The position numbers were made by a program, and so were the translations under genes. This document shows, in pieces, positions 9,952 to 22,770 of a DNA stretch of 64,000 bases (position 1 is its first letter; every line of letters starts with the position of its first letter). The notes beneath the pieces are model-generated. The model saw only the letters and a list, made by a program, of their open reading frames with translations. It searched no databases and had not been told where the DNA came from. Location: positions 1,485,386 through 1,549,385 of the forward strand of contig VZTI01003649.1 in NCBI GenBank assembly GCA_013397865.1, written 5' to 3'. This DNA comes from Struthidea cinerea (taxonomy: Eukaryota > Chordata > Aves > Passeriformes > Corcoracidae).

Positions 9952-12312
9952 GGATGGGGTTTGTTCATCTTTTGTCTGAAATGCAAAGGGAAAAGGAAAT
10001 GGAAACAATTCCTTCCACAAATACCTGGAGCAGAGCCTTGAGCCCTGCCCTACTCCTTTATGGTTTGGTGAGAAAATGCTGGAGGATCCTTTCTCCCTTC
10101 TCCACCTTGTGTGATCTCTGTTCCAGAGAGCAAGGGGGAGATGCTGATGCAGCTTGGTATGCTTGCCGTTGTCTGGAATTTGGGAGAATGGTCCTTTCCA
10201 AACTGGGCAGTGTGGGTATGATTTTTTTCATATTATTATTTTGTTGTAGACACATAATACCTGCCTCCTGAGCTGACTGGCCAAGCCAGTGAGCTGACTG
10301 TTCTGGGATATGGCTGGCAGGTTCAGCTTCTCTGTCTCATGCATATCTTCCTGTTCAGTTCTAGTCTTGCATGGTCTCACCAGCAGCTCTGGCGTTGCTG
10401 TGCAGATGTAGGTTGGCACTGTTGCTGCTTTCAGAGACGATCAGAGCTGTGCCTTTCCTGAAGCTGCCCTTTGCACTCTGGCTGCTTGGAGCTATGTGGT
10501 ACAAATCAGTAAAAACACTTTGTATGTTCCTATGAACAGGAAAAAATGCCTGAATTTGAACTTTTGAAGGGGGACCAGGTCCCTTACAGCCATTTGATGC
10601 CTCTGGCTATGTCTAGTGCTTTCGGTTGGATGCTACAGGAGTTGCAGGTTTCCAGGTGTAATGTGGTCCCAGGACTATATTTTACTTCACAAACCACAGC
10701 TTCTTATTAGCAGCATTAACAGCTGAAAGCACCAGCTCCTAGGTACTTCCAGGGCTCACCTCCTGGCCATTCCTAAATGGTCAAATCATATGATCTTTGA
10801 GAAGGTCTTATGTGTCAGTGTCCTGCTTCCAGAACAGAGACTGAAACAAAAGTTGCTTCAAGGAAAGCCTAATGCATATTTTCAAAGAGCTTTGGCTTTA
10901 GTTCAGCATTTAAGGTTAAGTACTCATGAGATACATTTTGAACTCTTTAAGATGTAGATGTGTGGCAGAAAAGGAAACAGCATGAGCTTCAGAACTGAAT
11001 TCTGTCAGGATATAGGAAAGGAGCTGAAATGTTTGTTGAAAACAAACAAGCCCCTCATACCCAATTAGGTTCTGGATAGAAGTTCATTGCCTGCTTCAAA
11101 GACTGACCTCTAAAAGCCTCAGCAACAAGTTAACAGAATTGACTTCTCACTCTTGAGCTTGGACAGCTCAAAACCACTGATCTGAAGAAGCTGAGAAGCC
11201 ACAGCCAGGCCTCACATTGCTCTCTTGACAGGCCTGCCACAGGCTGTTCCGCAGTCAGGGTCACTCTTCCATGTGCAGCCAGTGTGGTTGTCAGCAGCAA
11301 GGCTGCCTCGGGCTCTGACCAGCTGATTCTGTCTTGTTTCTTCTGCAGCTGTCTGGTTTAGCTTCACATTGCCCGGGACGTGCTGAAGAAAACCCAAAGT
11401 GCTTTCCTCTAAGGACCTTAGTTCATGTCTGCCTTTGGATCTTGGAGGGAAGGTCTGAGACTAGGTTTCAGGGTGATCTTTATGCAGCCTATTAAAATGA
11501 GGAATATAAATGTATCCTTGCAGGAAGAGCAGAGGAGTCCAAGACACGAGCCTCCTCTGACTAACTCTTTCCCTTCCTGAGGTTTCTATGTCTCCTCGAG
11601 GAGTCTTGTACATATTTCTTGTCTCTAGGACCTAGAGAGATTTCTAGAAAGCAAAAATGAAACTTTGTAGCTCTGCTTCAGTGACATTTCCAGTACATTA
11701 AGTCCAGACCTGGAATTTCCTGGCTTGGAATTATATCCTTGAACACAATTTTCTCCAAAGCATGAGCAAAGTCTGCTTCCCACCTATTTAAGCTTTGGAG
11801 GGAGAGAAAGGAAAGATGGTCTAAGCTTCAACAATCTTAGAATGAAAGGACGTACATGTTTCAAGCTGGTTGTAAGCCCCCTCTTCCCAAGGTTTGTCTT
11901 TCACACACACCGACTCTGCAGTGCACTGCACTTATCTGCATGCAGGGATGACAACAGCAGAAGTCCTGCATCTCCCTTAATTCAGGGACTGAGACTGCTT
12001 CAGTTTGTCTGACAGGGCAGATCTCTAGTCTTTCCATAAAGAAGCTTTTTTTAGCTCCTGCATGTTTCTGATGATGTGGAAGATTTATTTTTAATCTGGA
12101 AAGTCTGTAGCAATGTTTTGAATTCCTAAATGGCTGACTGACTGATAATCTATCTGAGGAACACTGGAAGCAATTTACAGCCTTAGATGGAGATTTGTAT
12201 TTACTTACACATACTTCTAAAGTCAAAACTTGTACAGTTCGTCACCCAACACGAGGGCTCTTCACCTTTCATCTCCCCTTTTTTCACCAAGGAAGGGTGA
12301 ACTTTCTCCTTC

Positions 12313-12338
12313 CCTCCACTAATGACCTCCACTAATGA
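12313..12338. repeat. 13-bp perfect tandem duplication
   Basis: The unit cctccactaatga occurs twice head to tail with no mismatches. It is probably a replication-slippage duplication. Confidence 0.85.
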
Positions 12339-12795
12339 TATAGATGCAAAAGGCACAGATCCTTTGTGGCCCATCTTCCCAGCAGTTAATGAGCATGCTG
12401 GGACAGTAGATCATCTTGCTAGAGACACACAAATTGCAGCAGACAGCAGGAGAAATGGCTCATTATCTATGCTCTGAAGTTGAAAATCTGCAAAAACATT
12501 GGAAGATTTCAGTCTGAGTGACACATTTTGAGGTCTCCTACTGCTGGGCCTGAAATACCTTTGATGTTTCTCCAACTTTATGTTATAGTCTCCAAAGCCA
12601 GTATTTGTTTCCAGCCCAAGGGTAAGCCTACTCTAATCTTACTCCTGCCAGATGAAAATGATTTCAGAACTCAAAGTCAGTGTATTGCTTAGCTGATTAT
12701 ATTTCTGAAGTTTAAACCAAATTAAATACTCAGCTGATCATACTATACAATTATACTGCCGAAAGGGAAGGATTTAATTTGTCTACAGCTGGGAA

Positions 12796-12840
12796 AGAAA
12801 AAACCAACCAAACCAAGCAAACAAAAAAATCCCCAAACAT
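12796..12840. repeat. A/C-rich low-complexity tract
   Basis: This is a second copy of the A-run plus CCAA pattern (aaaaaaccaaccaaaccaag, then caaacaaaaaaatcccc). It resembles the tracts at 9.7 and 51.2 kb in composition but not in alignable sequence. Confidence 0.55.
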
Positions 12841-13151
12841 TTCAAACTACAAACTCTGAGTAAAAAGGAAGCTGATGGTTGCATGAGCAGCTGAAATCTG
12901 CTACTATGAAACTGCTGCAGAGGAGAAACCTCTTCTCCAGGACAGAGGCAGACAGTCCTGCGCTGCTGGGCTTCCTATGGGAACAGTTCAGCTTCCAAAG
13001 CCTGTGGAAAGCTGACAGGTTTCTCCTGGATTAATGTGCTTGTTGACTCACAAGGAAGGCCCCAGAAGGAGCAGCAGGAGTGTTTGGCGGTAGCCAGGCT
13101 CAAAGAGGGGTGCTGTGACTCCTGTTATCAGTGGTAAGTGAGGAAGCTCTT

Positions 13152-13730
13152 AGAATCATAGCATGGTTTGGGTTGAAAAGGACCTTAAAGTTCATCTCGT
13201 TCCAGCCCCCCTGCCATGGGCAGGGACACCTTCCACCAGACCAGGCTGCTCAAAGCCCCCATCCAACCTGGCCTTGAACACTTCCAGGGATGGGGCATCC
13301 ACAGCTTCTCTGGGTGACCTGTTCCAGTGCCTCGCCAACCTCACGGTAAAGAATTTCTTCCTAATGTCTAATCCAAACCTACCCTCTGTCAGTTTAAAGC
13401 CATTACCCCTTGTCCTATCACTACATGCCCCTGCAAAAAGCCCCTCTCCACATTTGCTGTAGCCCCCTTTAGTTTCTGGAAGGCTGCAGTAAGGTCTCCC
13501 CAGAGACTTCTCCAGACTGAACAACCCCAACTCAGAGTTTCAGCCTTTCCTCATAGGAGAGGTTCTCCATCCCTCTGATCATCTTTGTGGTGCCCCTCTG
13601 GACTCACTCCAGCAGGTTGATGTCCTTCTTATGCTTAGAATCTCAGGGGTGGACGCAGCACTCCAGGTGGGGTCTCACCAGAGCAGAGCAGAGTGGAGGG
13701 GGAGAATCCCCTCCCTCACCCTGCTGGCCA
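13152..13730 (-). mobile_element. CR1 LINE fragment (about 580 bp)
   Basis: This is a well-preserved CR1 3' portion in reverse orientation. It starts on the + strand with tagaatcatagcatggtttg and runs through the segments for ccccctgccatgggcaggga, cacttccagggatggggcat, gtaaagaatttcttcctaat and ccccttgtcctatcactaca. It then continues toward the end of the reverse-transcriptase ORF (actccaggtggggtctcacc) and fades at about 13730. The chance open frames that cover it are CR1 sequence and not host genes. It is 5'-truncated, as most CR1 copies are. Confidence 0.95.
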
Positions 13731-15963
13731 CCGTACCTTGTTACTCTTCCACGAAAGCATTGCCCTATGGAGGAGTGATTCACTGGGGAAGGAGAGGCAG
13801 GGAGTTACCACAGGACTTCAGTTTCCTCCCTCACCAATTCCACTCATGGCGTCTTTGCTCGTGACATCAGGATGTGAAGACCCCATTTAATTACTGCTGA
13901 TAGCAGCATATAATGGAGCTGTCTGGGCAGCTGTGGCTTCCTTCCATCCAGCCCTGACTTACAAAGGTTTTAGGATGTTTCCCTGGGAAGTCCAAATACC
14001 AATACACTGAGACAGCTGGGTACCGGTGATTTGCAAATGAACTTGGGTTCAGGGGCAGTAAATGCACTAATAAAGTAGATATTTACAGTTAGCAAACAGT
14101 GAAAAGGGGAAGTTCACGGCAATAAATATGAATTAGAAATATGGGCAAGCAATGAGGAAAACAAATGTCCTAAGGAGGAAAAAAAGGAATGCAGGGCAAG
14201 TAAGAGTATTCAGTCAAATCCAGATCAGAAGGAACCTGCTGTTTTCCCAGGAGCTGAAAGTGCAGTTTGTCTGCAGTAGCACAGGGTGGGCAGGACGCCG
14301 AGGTGAGCTGCTCCCCTCCCAGGAACTCCAGCAAGCAACTGTGGCTCCTGTTCCTTCAAACCAACAGGAATGGATAATTTGCACTTGGGAGTTTTCAGCT
14401 AACCACACAGAGAGATCTCTGAACTGCTAATATAGTGTGGGGAGTATTAAGGAGCCTTGCTGCCCAGGAATGCTCTGGGGGTCTGGGAAGCAGCTGTGGA
14501 AACAGGATGACCTAATTCCAGTCCCACTGGCTTGCTTTCAGTGCCAACAGAATGAAGATTTGATATGAGGCAAGTGCTAAAAAAGAAGCAAGAAAATATC
14601 ATCATGGCTAATTAAATAGTGCAAAACTGATAGGGAATGGTGTAGAAAATGGATTGTGTTGAGCTAAGCGTATTTTCAAGCTCAACTGATAAATGTAGAA
14701 GTTGCAATAAGACTTGGGCTACTGGAGAGGTGTTTTCAGTGTCCCAGGGCCCAAGGATTGTCTACTAAACCAGAGCAATTCACATTCAGTGTATTCATCA
14801 TTAATCAACATTAACCCCAAGCAGCAAATCACTAGTGACACTTTTAGTGGACAGCAGGGCCTGAAACGGGTACTGATACATCTATTAATATCTTTATTAA
14901 TGGCTGGGCAACATGCACAAGGGTAACTATGTCCTTTGCAGCCTGTATTACAAGCAGAAAAGACAGACAGTGAGAACAACGTGGCTCTGCAGCCAAGCGG
15001 CCAAGCAGCCTGCCACAGATCAGGCCCCAGATCAGGACCTGATAAACCTGGGCCACTTGGGTATGGGAAAAAACCAGCCAGAAAAGCAGGGATTTGTATG
15101 GTTGAGGGATATAAAACAGACAAGTCAATGGTACCTTTTCCTAACATCTTTTAGGATAATTAGGTGAAACCAGACTCCAAGCAGTTTCAATCCTTGGTGT
15201 GTTTCATTGCTATCTGTTGCTCGCCTTGTCTGGTGCAGCACAAGTCAGAGCTGGGGACTTCTCACAGAGGGAGAAGTTTTCTCACAGCCCTGTGTCTATG
15301 CGGCTGCATGATGCCAAAACTTCTGCAGGTGTTCCACTGACATGTGAGCAGTGCAGACATTTCTCCCTGTAATCTTGTACTGGATAGCCCCATTTCCTGC
15401 TGGAAGTTAATAGTGCAATGCATAATGCTCTGCAGAGAAAAACCTGCACCTGCCTGATGTACTGGAGGGGCAAGCTGAGAGAGAAACTCCTGAAAAAGCA
15501 TTTAAAATGTCATTTCAGGTAACTACTCTGCATGCATCCTTCAGAAGCTACATTAAGCCCATATGTGCCATTCCTGAAGTACTGCAGCTGACTGGTCCAG
15601 TTGCCTGCTTTTTAATTAATGTGAAAGCCATATATATTTGCCTCATGTACAAAGACAAAAGCCCCTTGCAGCCCATTTTGTTGCTAAGGCGGGTTGTGAT
15701 TCTTCTCTTTGCAGTTTCTCTCCACTGTTCCCCCATCCCTTGTGCTGCTCAGCCCATGCTCTGCCGAGCAGGCAGCTGGAGCCATCCATGCCAGCAGCAC
15801 CCTGCCGGGTGGCAGCAGAAATCTCACCAGTGATAAATGATGACCAGACAAGGAGATGGGAAAGAGCCCAATATTAGGGCAAATGTGATCATAACACCAT
15901 TGCATCCTTCTCTGAGGAGCTGCTCGGAGCACTGTGCTGAGACCATTTCTTATTAGTCTGATG

Positions 15964-15997
15964 TTTAATGTTTTCAAGTCTTTAATGTTTTCAAGTT
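15964..15997. repeat. 17-bp tandem duplication
   Basis: The unit tttaatgttttcaagtc at 15964-15980 is repeated immediately at 15981-15997, with only the last base differing (t for c). It is a simple slippage duplication in AT-rich DNA. Confidence 0.8.
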
Positions 15998-18900
15998 TAT
16001 GAACACAAACAGCTCTTTGGAAAACAGTCATGGGGGCATCCTGTTCTGAACGGCAAGAGTGAGGAAGGATGGGATATATAGATATTTTGGCTTCACAATC
16101 TGTTCTCATATACTTCCATGGTGGCATTCAAACTCTTTGAGAATTAATAAACCAATTCACTAAACAGTTGTGCTGTTGTTCACAAAGTTTGTTATCAGCT
16201 CATCTATGAAAAGTAGCAGCAGCTTGAGGATTTTGCTCCAAACACTTGGATTTTGCTTAAGGTGGTTCTTGATCACCTCCAACAAACTAAACTGATTTAA
16301 GTTCTCTTCTCACGAAAAGAATGATGGGGGAGCTGATTTATTCAGTCAGAGAATTCATCATTGCATAAACAGAGGAAGAGGCTGAATTAGCATTAGTGAA
16401 AGATCTATGAATGTTCCTGGAGAAATTTTATTACTTTAACTCAGAGAATTGATTCTGGGGCTTGGCTTATTCTCCTTTGCTCTGTAAGAGTTTCCAGTGG
16501 ACTGCTCTGTGATGAATAATATCTCAGTTGTTCTTCTTTTCTTAAATAAATCTAATTATGCTTTTTCCATGCAGGAAATGGAATCAAATTATAGGTATCA
16601 CTCATTCATCCTTTTATAACTCCTGTAATATTAGCAAGACAATGTCCTGCTGATGAAGAAAGCAGTGTGCTTGGCCCTGGGCAGTTGGTAGAAGATGGAA
16701 GCATCTGATCAAATTACTCAGCTTCTCAAAGAAATAATTTTTAGAGGATGTTGATGATTATCATTTCCTTACCTTGTTCTGTCCAGGTTGTTCCTAGCCA
16801 TGGAAAATCACCACGGCAGAGGAGTGATGCTGGACAGGGGGATATGGGTAGTGCTGAGCACAAGGATGTCACCGAGGCAGCCGGCTGGGATAACCCATCA
16901 AAGCAAGTGCTTGGTAGTCTCATACGTATCTTGGATTCTTCTACAGGGCTTAAAGCATGTCATCACATACGTCTTGCATTATATATGAACAGCTGATTGG
17001 ACGTAGCATATCTGTGTAACCACAGCATTATCCACCCGCCTACGGGCTGCCGGCTTCGCCAGATGGGAAGCATCCACTTCTGCACAGCCCAGCTGCAATC
17101 TGTCTTCCTCCTGTGTCAGAGATCCCAGCTGCTGCCACGCTGGGGTGGCCTCCATCCCAGCAGAGGTGCTACAGAAGGGGGAAAAGCTCAGGTATGAGCA
17201 TCCCACAGGGACACAAGTGTTTCCATCTCTCCGTCCTGCCCTGGTCAGCTTCCTCTGGTGTTTAGTACCACACTGGCCCTGGGGGACAGGGGCACCCCCA
17301 GAGCATCAGGGAGCTGCAGCATGGTAGGTCTTGGACCACAGTGGTCACAGGTAGCTGGCGAGGATGGTTCCTGACTCCCCCAGTGAGGGGGCCTGGCTGA
17401 GGCCTGCTGAGAAGCTGCTGCTTGTGCTTTTATGCAGCCATTGCAGTAGAAGGGGGAGAGGGCTGGACCACCAGCATGGTGAATTGGTAGCAGGGTGGGT
17501 GCAACCACACCTGTGCTCAGTGCTGGATGAGCAGTGATGGTCCCCTCCATCCCTTGGGTGGGCAGGATCGGGGCTCCTGTCCCCAACACCTTCACTGGCA
17601 TTCGGGCAGGTGTGACCCTTTCACACCAGGCATTCTGCAGCCTGTGCCACAGTGCCATCCACCACAGCCAACTGGGAGCAGCGGGCTCAGGCTGGAGCAC
17701 ACAGACTCTTGGGAAATAAATCATTGCTGGCTGAGGTTTGAGCCTGCTGTCTTTAGAAGTGGACACATGGAAGTGGACTCTGGGCAACAAATGTGGTCAC
17801 AGTCCAAGCCCCTCCCCTCACCTGTCTGCAGTGGACACAGTCAAAAAACATCAAATCTCCTAGATCTCATAGAGATCTCCTCTACCTTTATTCCATGAAG
17901 AGCTGCTTGCAAGTCCATAAAGTATGTGCAGGACTGGGGCTGCCCAACCCACAGGGCTGGTGCCCTCAGCTGTGCAGCCTGACTCCAGCTCCACGTGTGC
18001 TCAGAGCACGTTTTCAGCAGACAGGCTCAGCATCCCCTTCCCAAGCAGGGGGCTCTTCCTTACTAGTCCCCAGCCCTGGGGAACTGACCCAGTCCGACCC
18101 CAGTTCTCTGTTTATTTGAAGTTTAATAGCTTTAGAAAAATTCCTGTCTGATGATCTAGATCTACTTACACCCCACTGCTGTGTAGTAGCATTCCACCAG
18201 TGCTAAGCAATATTTCATTCAGGGACTAAATTTGCTGTCTGAGTTCAGAAGCTCTTCATTATTGTGGGAGCAGATCTCTCAAAATCTCTCTCAAATATTT
18301 ATCTATTGCATCATGTCCAGAAAATTACGATCTGGACCTCTTTTTGGACTACAGAACTGTGAAAACCACTGCCTGTTTCCCTGGGCCTCTTCTCCACATG
18401 GGGCTAAACTCTCTATCCATATCCCTGGGAGCCGTGGAAAGTCTGGATAATGGTGATGATGGCAAAGAGTTACAGCTTTGTAAACAAGGACATGCAGGGA
18501 AACCAGTTAAAGATAGTTCTATAAATCTGCTATGAAAAGGGAGGGATTGGGGTCCTGGGGCATTCCTGAGCCAGCTGCTGTGGTTGTTCCCATCTCTGAC
18601 TGGTTATGCAGGTACTTCGATGTCTGACCTCAGTCTCTGCTGGTCAAATGTCTACAGCGTTGGGCTAAGAAGGATCTTTCCTTCAGTAGGACGGGAAAGA
18701 GTGAAAAGTCTGGGACTGGTAACTTTGGCAAGAAGATTGAATACAGCACAGGTCATGGTAGCTTGAGCTTCAGAGTTTATGAGATTCAGGAAACCTCACA
18801 GAAGACCAAGACTGACTTAGGGTATGTGACAGTTTCTCATCTGCCTGACTACACAGTTCTTCACTTCCCTCTGAACTGCCGTGCTGGGGCTGCTGCCAGA

Positions 18901-21111
18901 CAAGGTAGACCTCAGGCTGCAATCAACATGGCAATTCCCTTGTCCCTTCTGCTAATCATTTTCCACAGCCCTCCTACCTCCCTGGCTATCAGCCTTGTCA
19001 AGGAAGATAAGCTAGATAATCTGCGAGGACTGAGCACCCATTCCCTGGTTGCTGGTCCTCTCCCACCTCTGCCATCCTGGCTCCTCAGTGAGCTGGTACC
19101 AATGAAGTCTGAACTTCAACAGTTTCCTGCCTAAAAGGAAAAAGTCTTTCTCCACAACCAGCTCTGACACCTCTCGTCAGCAGCAATTTCAAATTTACCA
19201 GGGAACACGAATAAAAAAAGCCCACACCTAAAGTGCAGCCCTGTTTCACATGGTCTGGTGCAGGGACAAGTCCCTGGGGATGGAGCTGTGGCTGGAGGAG
19301 GGTGGTGTGTGCCCCCGTGGGGTGGCTTCGTGGCTGCTGCTCCCACAGCCTCCCTGCAGGAATGCAGGCAGGCACATCCTCCGGCGCTGCCTGGACTCTG
19401 GCCGGGGCGAGCTGCCAGCTGGTTCCACAGTCTCCCTCAGCTGAAAAGGCCTGAGGAGACCACAGAGGATCTCTGTGGCCTGTGCCTGAAAGCTTTTTCT
19501 CTATCTGATGTTGCCTCTTAATAGAATTTGACTGGTAGATATTGGCTAGTGTGCATGGGGTGAGAGCATTTTTAAATGGGCGTTGAAAACTCTTTTGTGG
19601 AGAATTTCCAGCCTGCTTATTGCTCCAGGTGGGAGAAGCCTGGAGGAAAGCCACATATATGCAACAGTCTAGACATGTTTGATTTCTTTTTGGAATTAAA
19701 GAACAGAAGTCCCATAATACCCTCTCTTTTTTTTAGCATTCATACAAGTAGCCAATATAAACAATTCTCTCACTGCCCTGAAATCTGGAGTTGCTCACAG
19801 GATGAAGCAGTGACCTACTGAACCTCTGGGAAGAGTAATATTAGCCTCCGTCTGGTGTGCTGCCGCCTTGGCCCGGTGTGCAGCCCCGCTGCCCGAGGCC
19901 CAGTGCAGGCGCTTTGGTGTGTCTCCAGGCTGCCTCTGGGGTGCTGCTCCCATCCAAGGAGAGGAGATGCACAACGAGGACACTGAACTCAAGGACCCCC
20001 GTGCTTAGGCATATAACAAACCCCCTGCTTCTCATATACAGCAGGTTTGCCAGTTTTGCTTCAATCCACCTGGAGGGCTAAGCTACCGAGGCCTTGTGTC
20101 CTGGGATCTGGAACTGGCATTAAATCTCATGTGTTGAACACAGAGAACATTTTTCCATCACACCCGAGAGATGCTGCTCATGATGGATTTTGAAGTGCCT
20201 ACAGACACATGTTCATGGCACCAAGCCTCCAGGCTGACTCACAGGCAGATGACTGCCACCTGAACTGGGGTCACTTCTGAGGTTGCCAATGCCCTCTCTG
20301 CAGACTGGCTTTCATGCACAAGTGATGGAGTTTCTTGTCACAACGTGAAATATTAGGATAAGTGTCAAGGAGGCTGGGTAATTATTGCACTTGCAATCAA
20401 GCAAGGATGAGGGCTGCTTGTTCCTCTCAAGCTGGTGGTGGTGCTGCTCCTTTGGGCTTCCCTAAGCCTTCTGTCTACAATAGTTTTGCCTGGAGTTCTG
20501 ATGCTGTCACTTTCCTAGCTTGTTTTATACAAATGGATTTTTCTTTTCTGGATTTTCTGTGCCTTTAACTTTGGTTCTGCCTACACACTCATGGTTGGAA
20601 TTGCATTGAAGAGGCACACAACAAAGAACTATGTGAAGCAGCTGCCCATGTATCCTGCTCAGTTTCAAATGCAGTGGAGGAGATGACAGCTGCCCAGGTT
20701 GGACTCCTGAGCATGGAAATGGTTCAAAAACTGACAAAATCATATTGACTGAAAAGATCTGCTCAGGAGTCAGCCCCTCTGACAGCACGAACAGCCAAGA
20801 ATGGGGTGTCCATATTTTCTCTGTAGTGGTAGGATGAGTGTCAGGGACGTAAGAAATAATTAAATGTGAGGAAGGGATTGTTGCCTTTCAGCTAAGCTCT
20901 TGTCCTTGCCTTTTAGGACTTCAAGATAAAGAACTGGCATTTGGATCTAATCAGGACTTAGAGAAGCAGACAAGCTGATAATGTTTCACGGCTTCAAGCC
21001 CTCTGGATTCATTTTGGTTTAATCCCTGTGTAGTTAATTTTACTTCCCAAAGCTGTTTTGCAGGCTCTTATTGCAGTTTTGTTCTTCTTCATGTCCCACC
21101 TCAAGCATACA

Positions 21112-21136
21112 TGGTGCTGGTGCTGGTGCTGGTGGG
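21112..21136. repeat. (GCTGGT)n short tandem repeat
   Basis: Three to four copies of the hexamer tgctgg occur in tandem (tggtgctggtgctggtgctg). This is a minor simple repeat in non-coding sequence. Confidence 0.75.
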
Positions 21137-22646
21137 TAGCTTTGCAAAGGTGCTGCATCCCACCACAAGCTTCTAGGTCGATTGACTCCCCTGTGCCCCA
21201 TGATCTTAGGAAGGCAACTTGGGGTCCCCTAGACCAAAGGTACAACCCCAAAAAGAGCACTTGTTGCAGTTATCATGGCTGAAAATTCCTTGGGTATCTC
21301 TCTCTGTGCTTCATTTCCTGCCTTGCTCTGGCAAAGCTCCCCGTTTCCATGGTGATGATTTATTCCTCTAAATAGTTTCTATTCAAGAACAATATCATGG
21401 GTCCTTCTCTGTTGTTGGTTTAATTAAAAATAACCTACTCTTCTCCTGGCATCAGTCTTGGCTGAAGCAGTTGGAGTTGGACACTGACCTCCAACTTCTC
21501 TGATTCGGCCTTGCTCCCACCCAGAGATGACCTTTCTGCCTCCCTGCCACTCAGTGTAACCCTTGAGGACTGTCCTACTCCTCCTGACCTGTCCTACTGA
21601 GAAATCTTACACGAGTGGAGCTAAAAGGAAAACGCAGAGAGGAGGAAAGGAGAGAGCAGCTGAGCTCTTGCAGAACGCCACCACACAGTCCCATGTCTGT
21701 CCAGGAGTGAAGAGGAGCATGACACGCTGCGCAGCTCTGCTCTTGGGCTTTCCTTTCCATGAGCCAGGAGGCTTGTGATAAATAGGAAGCCTTGTGAGAA
21801 CAGTATGGCCCGTGATGAAATGGCCTGAAGTGCATCACTCATCATCACAGCCTGGATTTTAAATGGGCTGCCAAAGAGGGAGCCTTTCCCCTCCTCCCTA
21901 GTCCTTGGCTTCCAAAACAGATATTTTTTTACTATGAGTGGAACAAGGATTTGTAGCCTGAAAACAGGAAACAAAAATGAAAGAAAATTAGAAGGCTGAA
22001 CTGCCTATTTGGTAAATCCTAAAGTGTCCATTTTATTGCATAAAAGTCTGGATAGGCAGCCTGGTCTCCATACAACAGGTGCCATTTGGTGTTTCTTGGG
22101 ACATTTCCTTCTTGCTTTGCATAATGAAAGAGACAGAGCATCTGGTTTCTCTGCCTCATTTTAAATGCCAGTGCTTATTTTGTTAATACATTTATATTCC
22201 AATTTTCTTCACATGTAGTAAAAAGGAAATGCTTTGAGGTTCTTCTACATAGAAGCACATTAACATGCTTGATTTTTAGGCACCAGTAGCAGATGTACTC
22301 AGAGACTGTAGTTCAACCGTGGAGTGAGGAGAACTGACCTTGGGGAATTGAATTCCCATCTATGAAAGCAGTTCCTGAATCAATGAAGAAATTTTCTGAC
22401 TTGTTCTGTTAAATGCAGCCAGCACTGGCTTATGCTGGGAGATGGACAAAAATCTGTCCACAAAAAAGTATGGAATATAACCTTCCAACTGGTTTTTGCT
22501 CTGGCGCACAGAACAGCATCCCAGGAATGCCAGGTTGCTGGCTAATCCAGAAGGGCGGGTACCAGGTACATTTCCTTCTGCAATACTCAGGCTGCGAAAT
22601 CTTTTAAAGCAGTTGCAACACCTTTCAAACACGGAGTGGAACTCAT

Positions 22647-22770
22647 CCTTATAAGGTAGGAAAGCTCCGTGTTCTGCTGTTAGAATATAGGAATGTGAGC
22701 TCGGCAAGGATTGCTTCACGTGAGCCCTTTATCTGAAAAACTGGTGATAAAACTGAAGAAGTTCACGTGA
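22647..22770. promoter_or_regulatory. Motif cluster: CArG box plus two TCACGTGA palindromes
   Basis: A symmetric CArG box CCTTATAAGG (22647-22656, consensus for SRF) is followed by two perfect TCACGTGA palindromes (22716-22723 and 22763-22770, consensus for bHLH-ZIP factors of the USF/MITF-TFE type), 47 bases apart start to start. A single TCACGTGA would be unremarkable in 64 kb, but two within 55 bases of each other is unusual. A distal enhancer is an inference. No conservation or chromatin data are available to me. Confidence 0.3.

Larger units (their letters stand above)
7829..13151. other. Non-coding intergenic sequence downstream of DCAF5
   Basis: No supported gene is present. Short chance frames occur on both strands but lack protein-like composition or conservation that I recognise. 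The left part may still be DCAF5 3' UTR if a distal poly(A) site is used (AATAAA at 8021, 8945 and 9553). A consensus Pumilio-type element TGTAAATA lies at 8372-8379, relevant only if the UTR extends that far. Small features (an inverted repeat at 9518-9533, A/C-rich tracts, a tRNA-SINE-like patch and a 13-bp tandem repeat) are listed separately. Confidence 0.7.

Noticed and set aside
13163..13530. Frames of 99 and 112 codons on both strands
   Set aside because: They lie entirely within a CR1 3' fragment. The minus-strand translation is CR1-derived, not a host gene.
15684..16127. 147-codon minus-strand frame
   Set aside because: No recognisable motif. Overlapping frames on both strands are equally open, which argues against coding selection.
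17245..17790. 181-codon minus-strand frame
   Set aside because: GC-rich region with Pro/Ala/His/Trp-rich translation, no domain and no splice context. A long frame is expected by chance where stops are rare.
19085..19654. 189-codon minus-strand frame
   Set aside because: Composition (Gln, Pro, Ser, Cys) and lack of any recognisable motif suggest chance.
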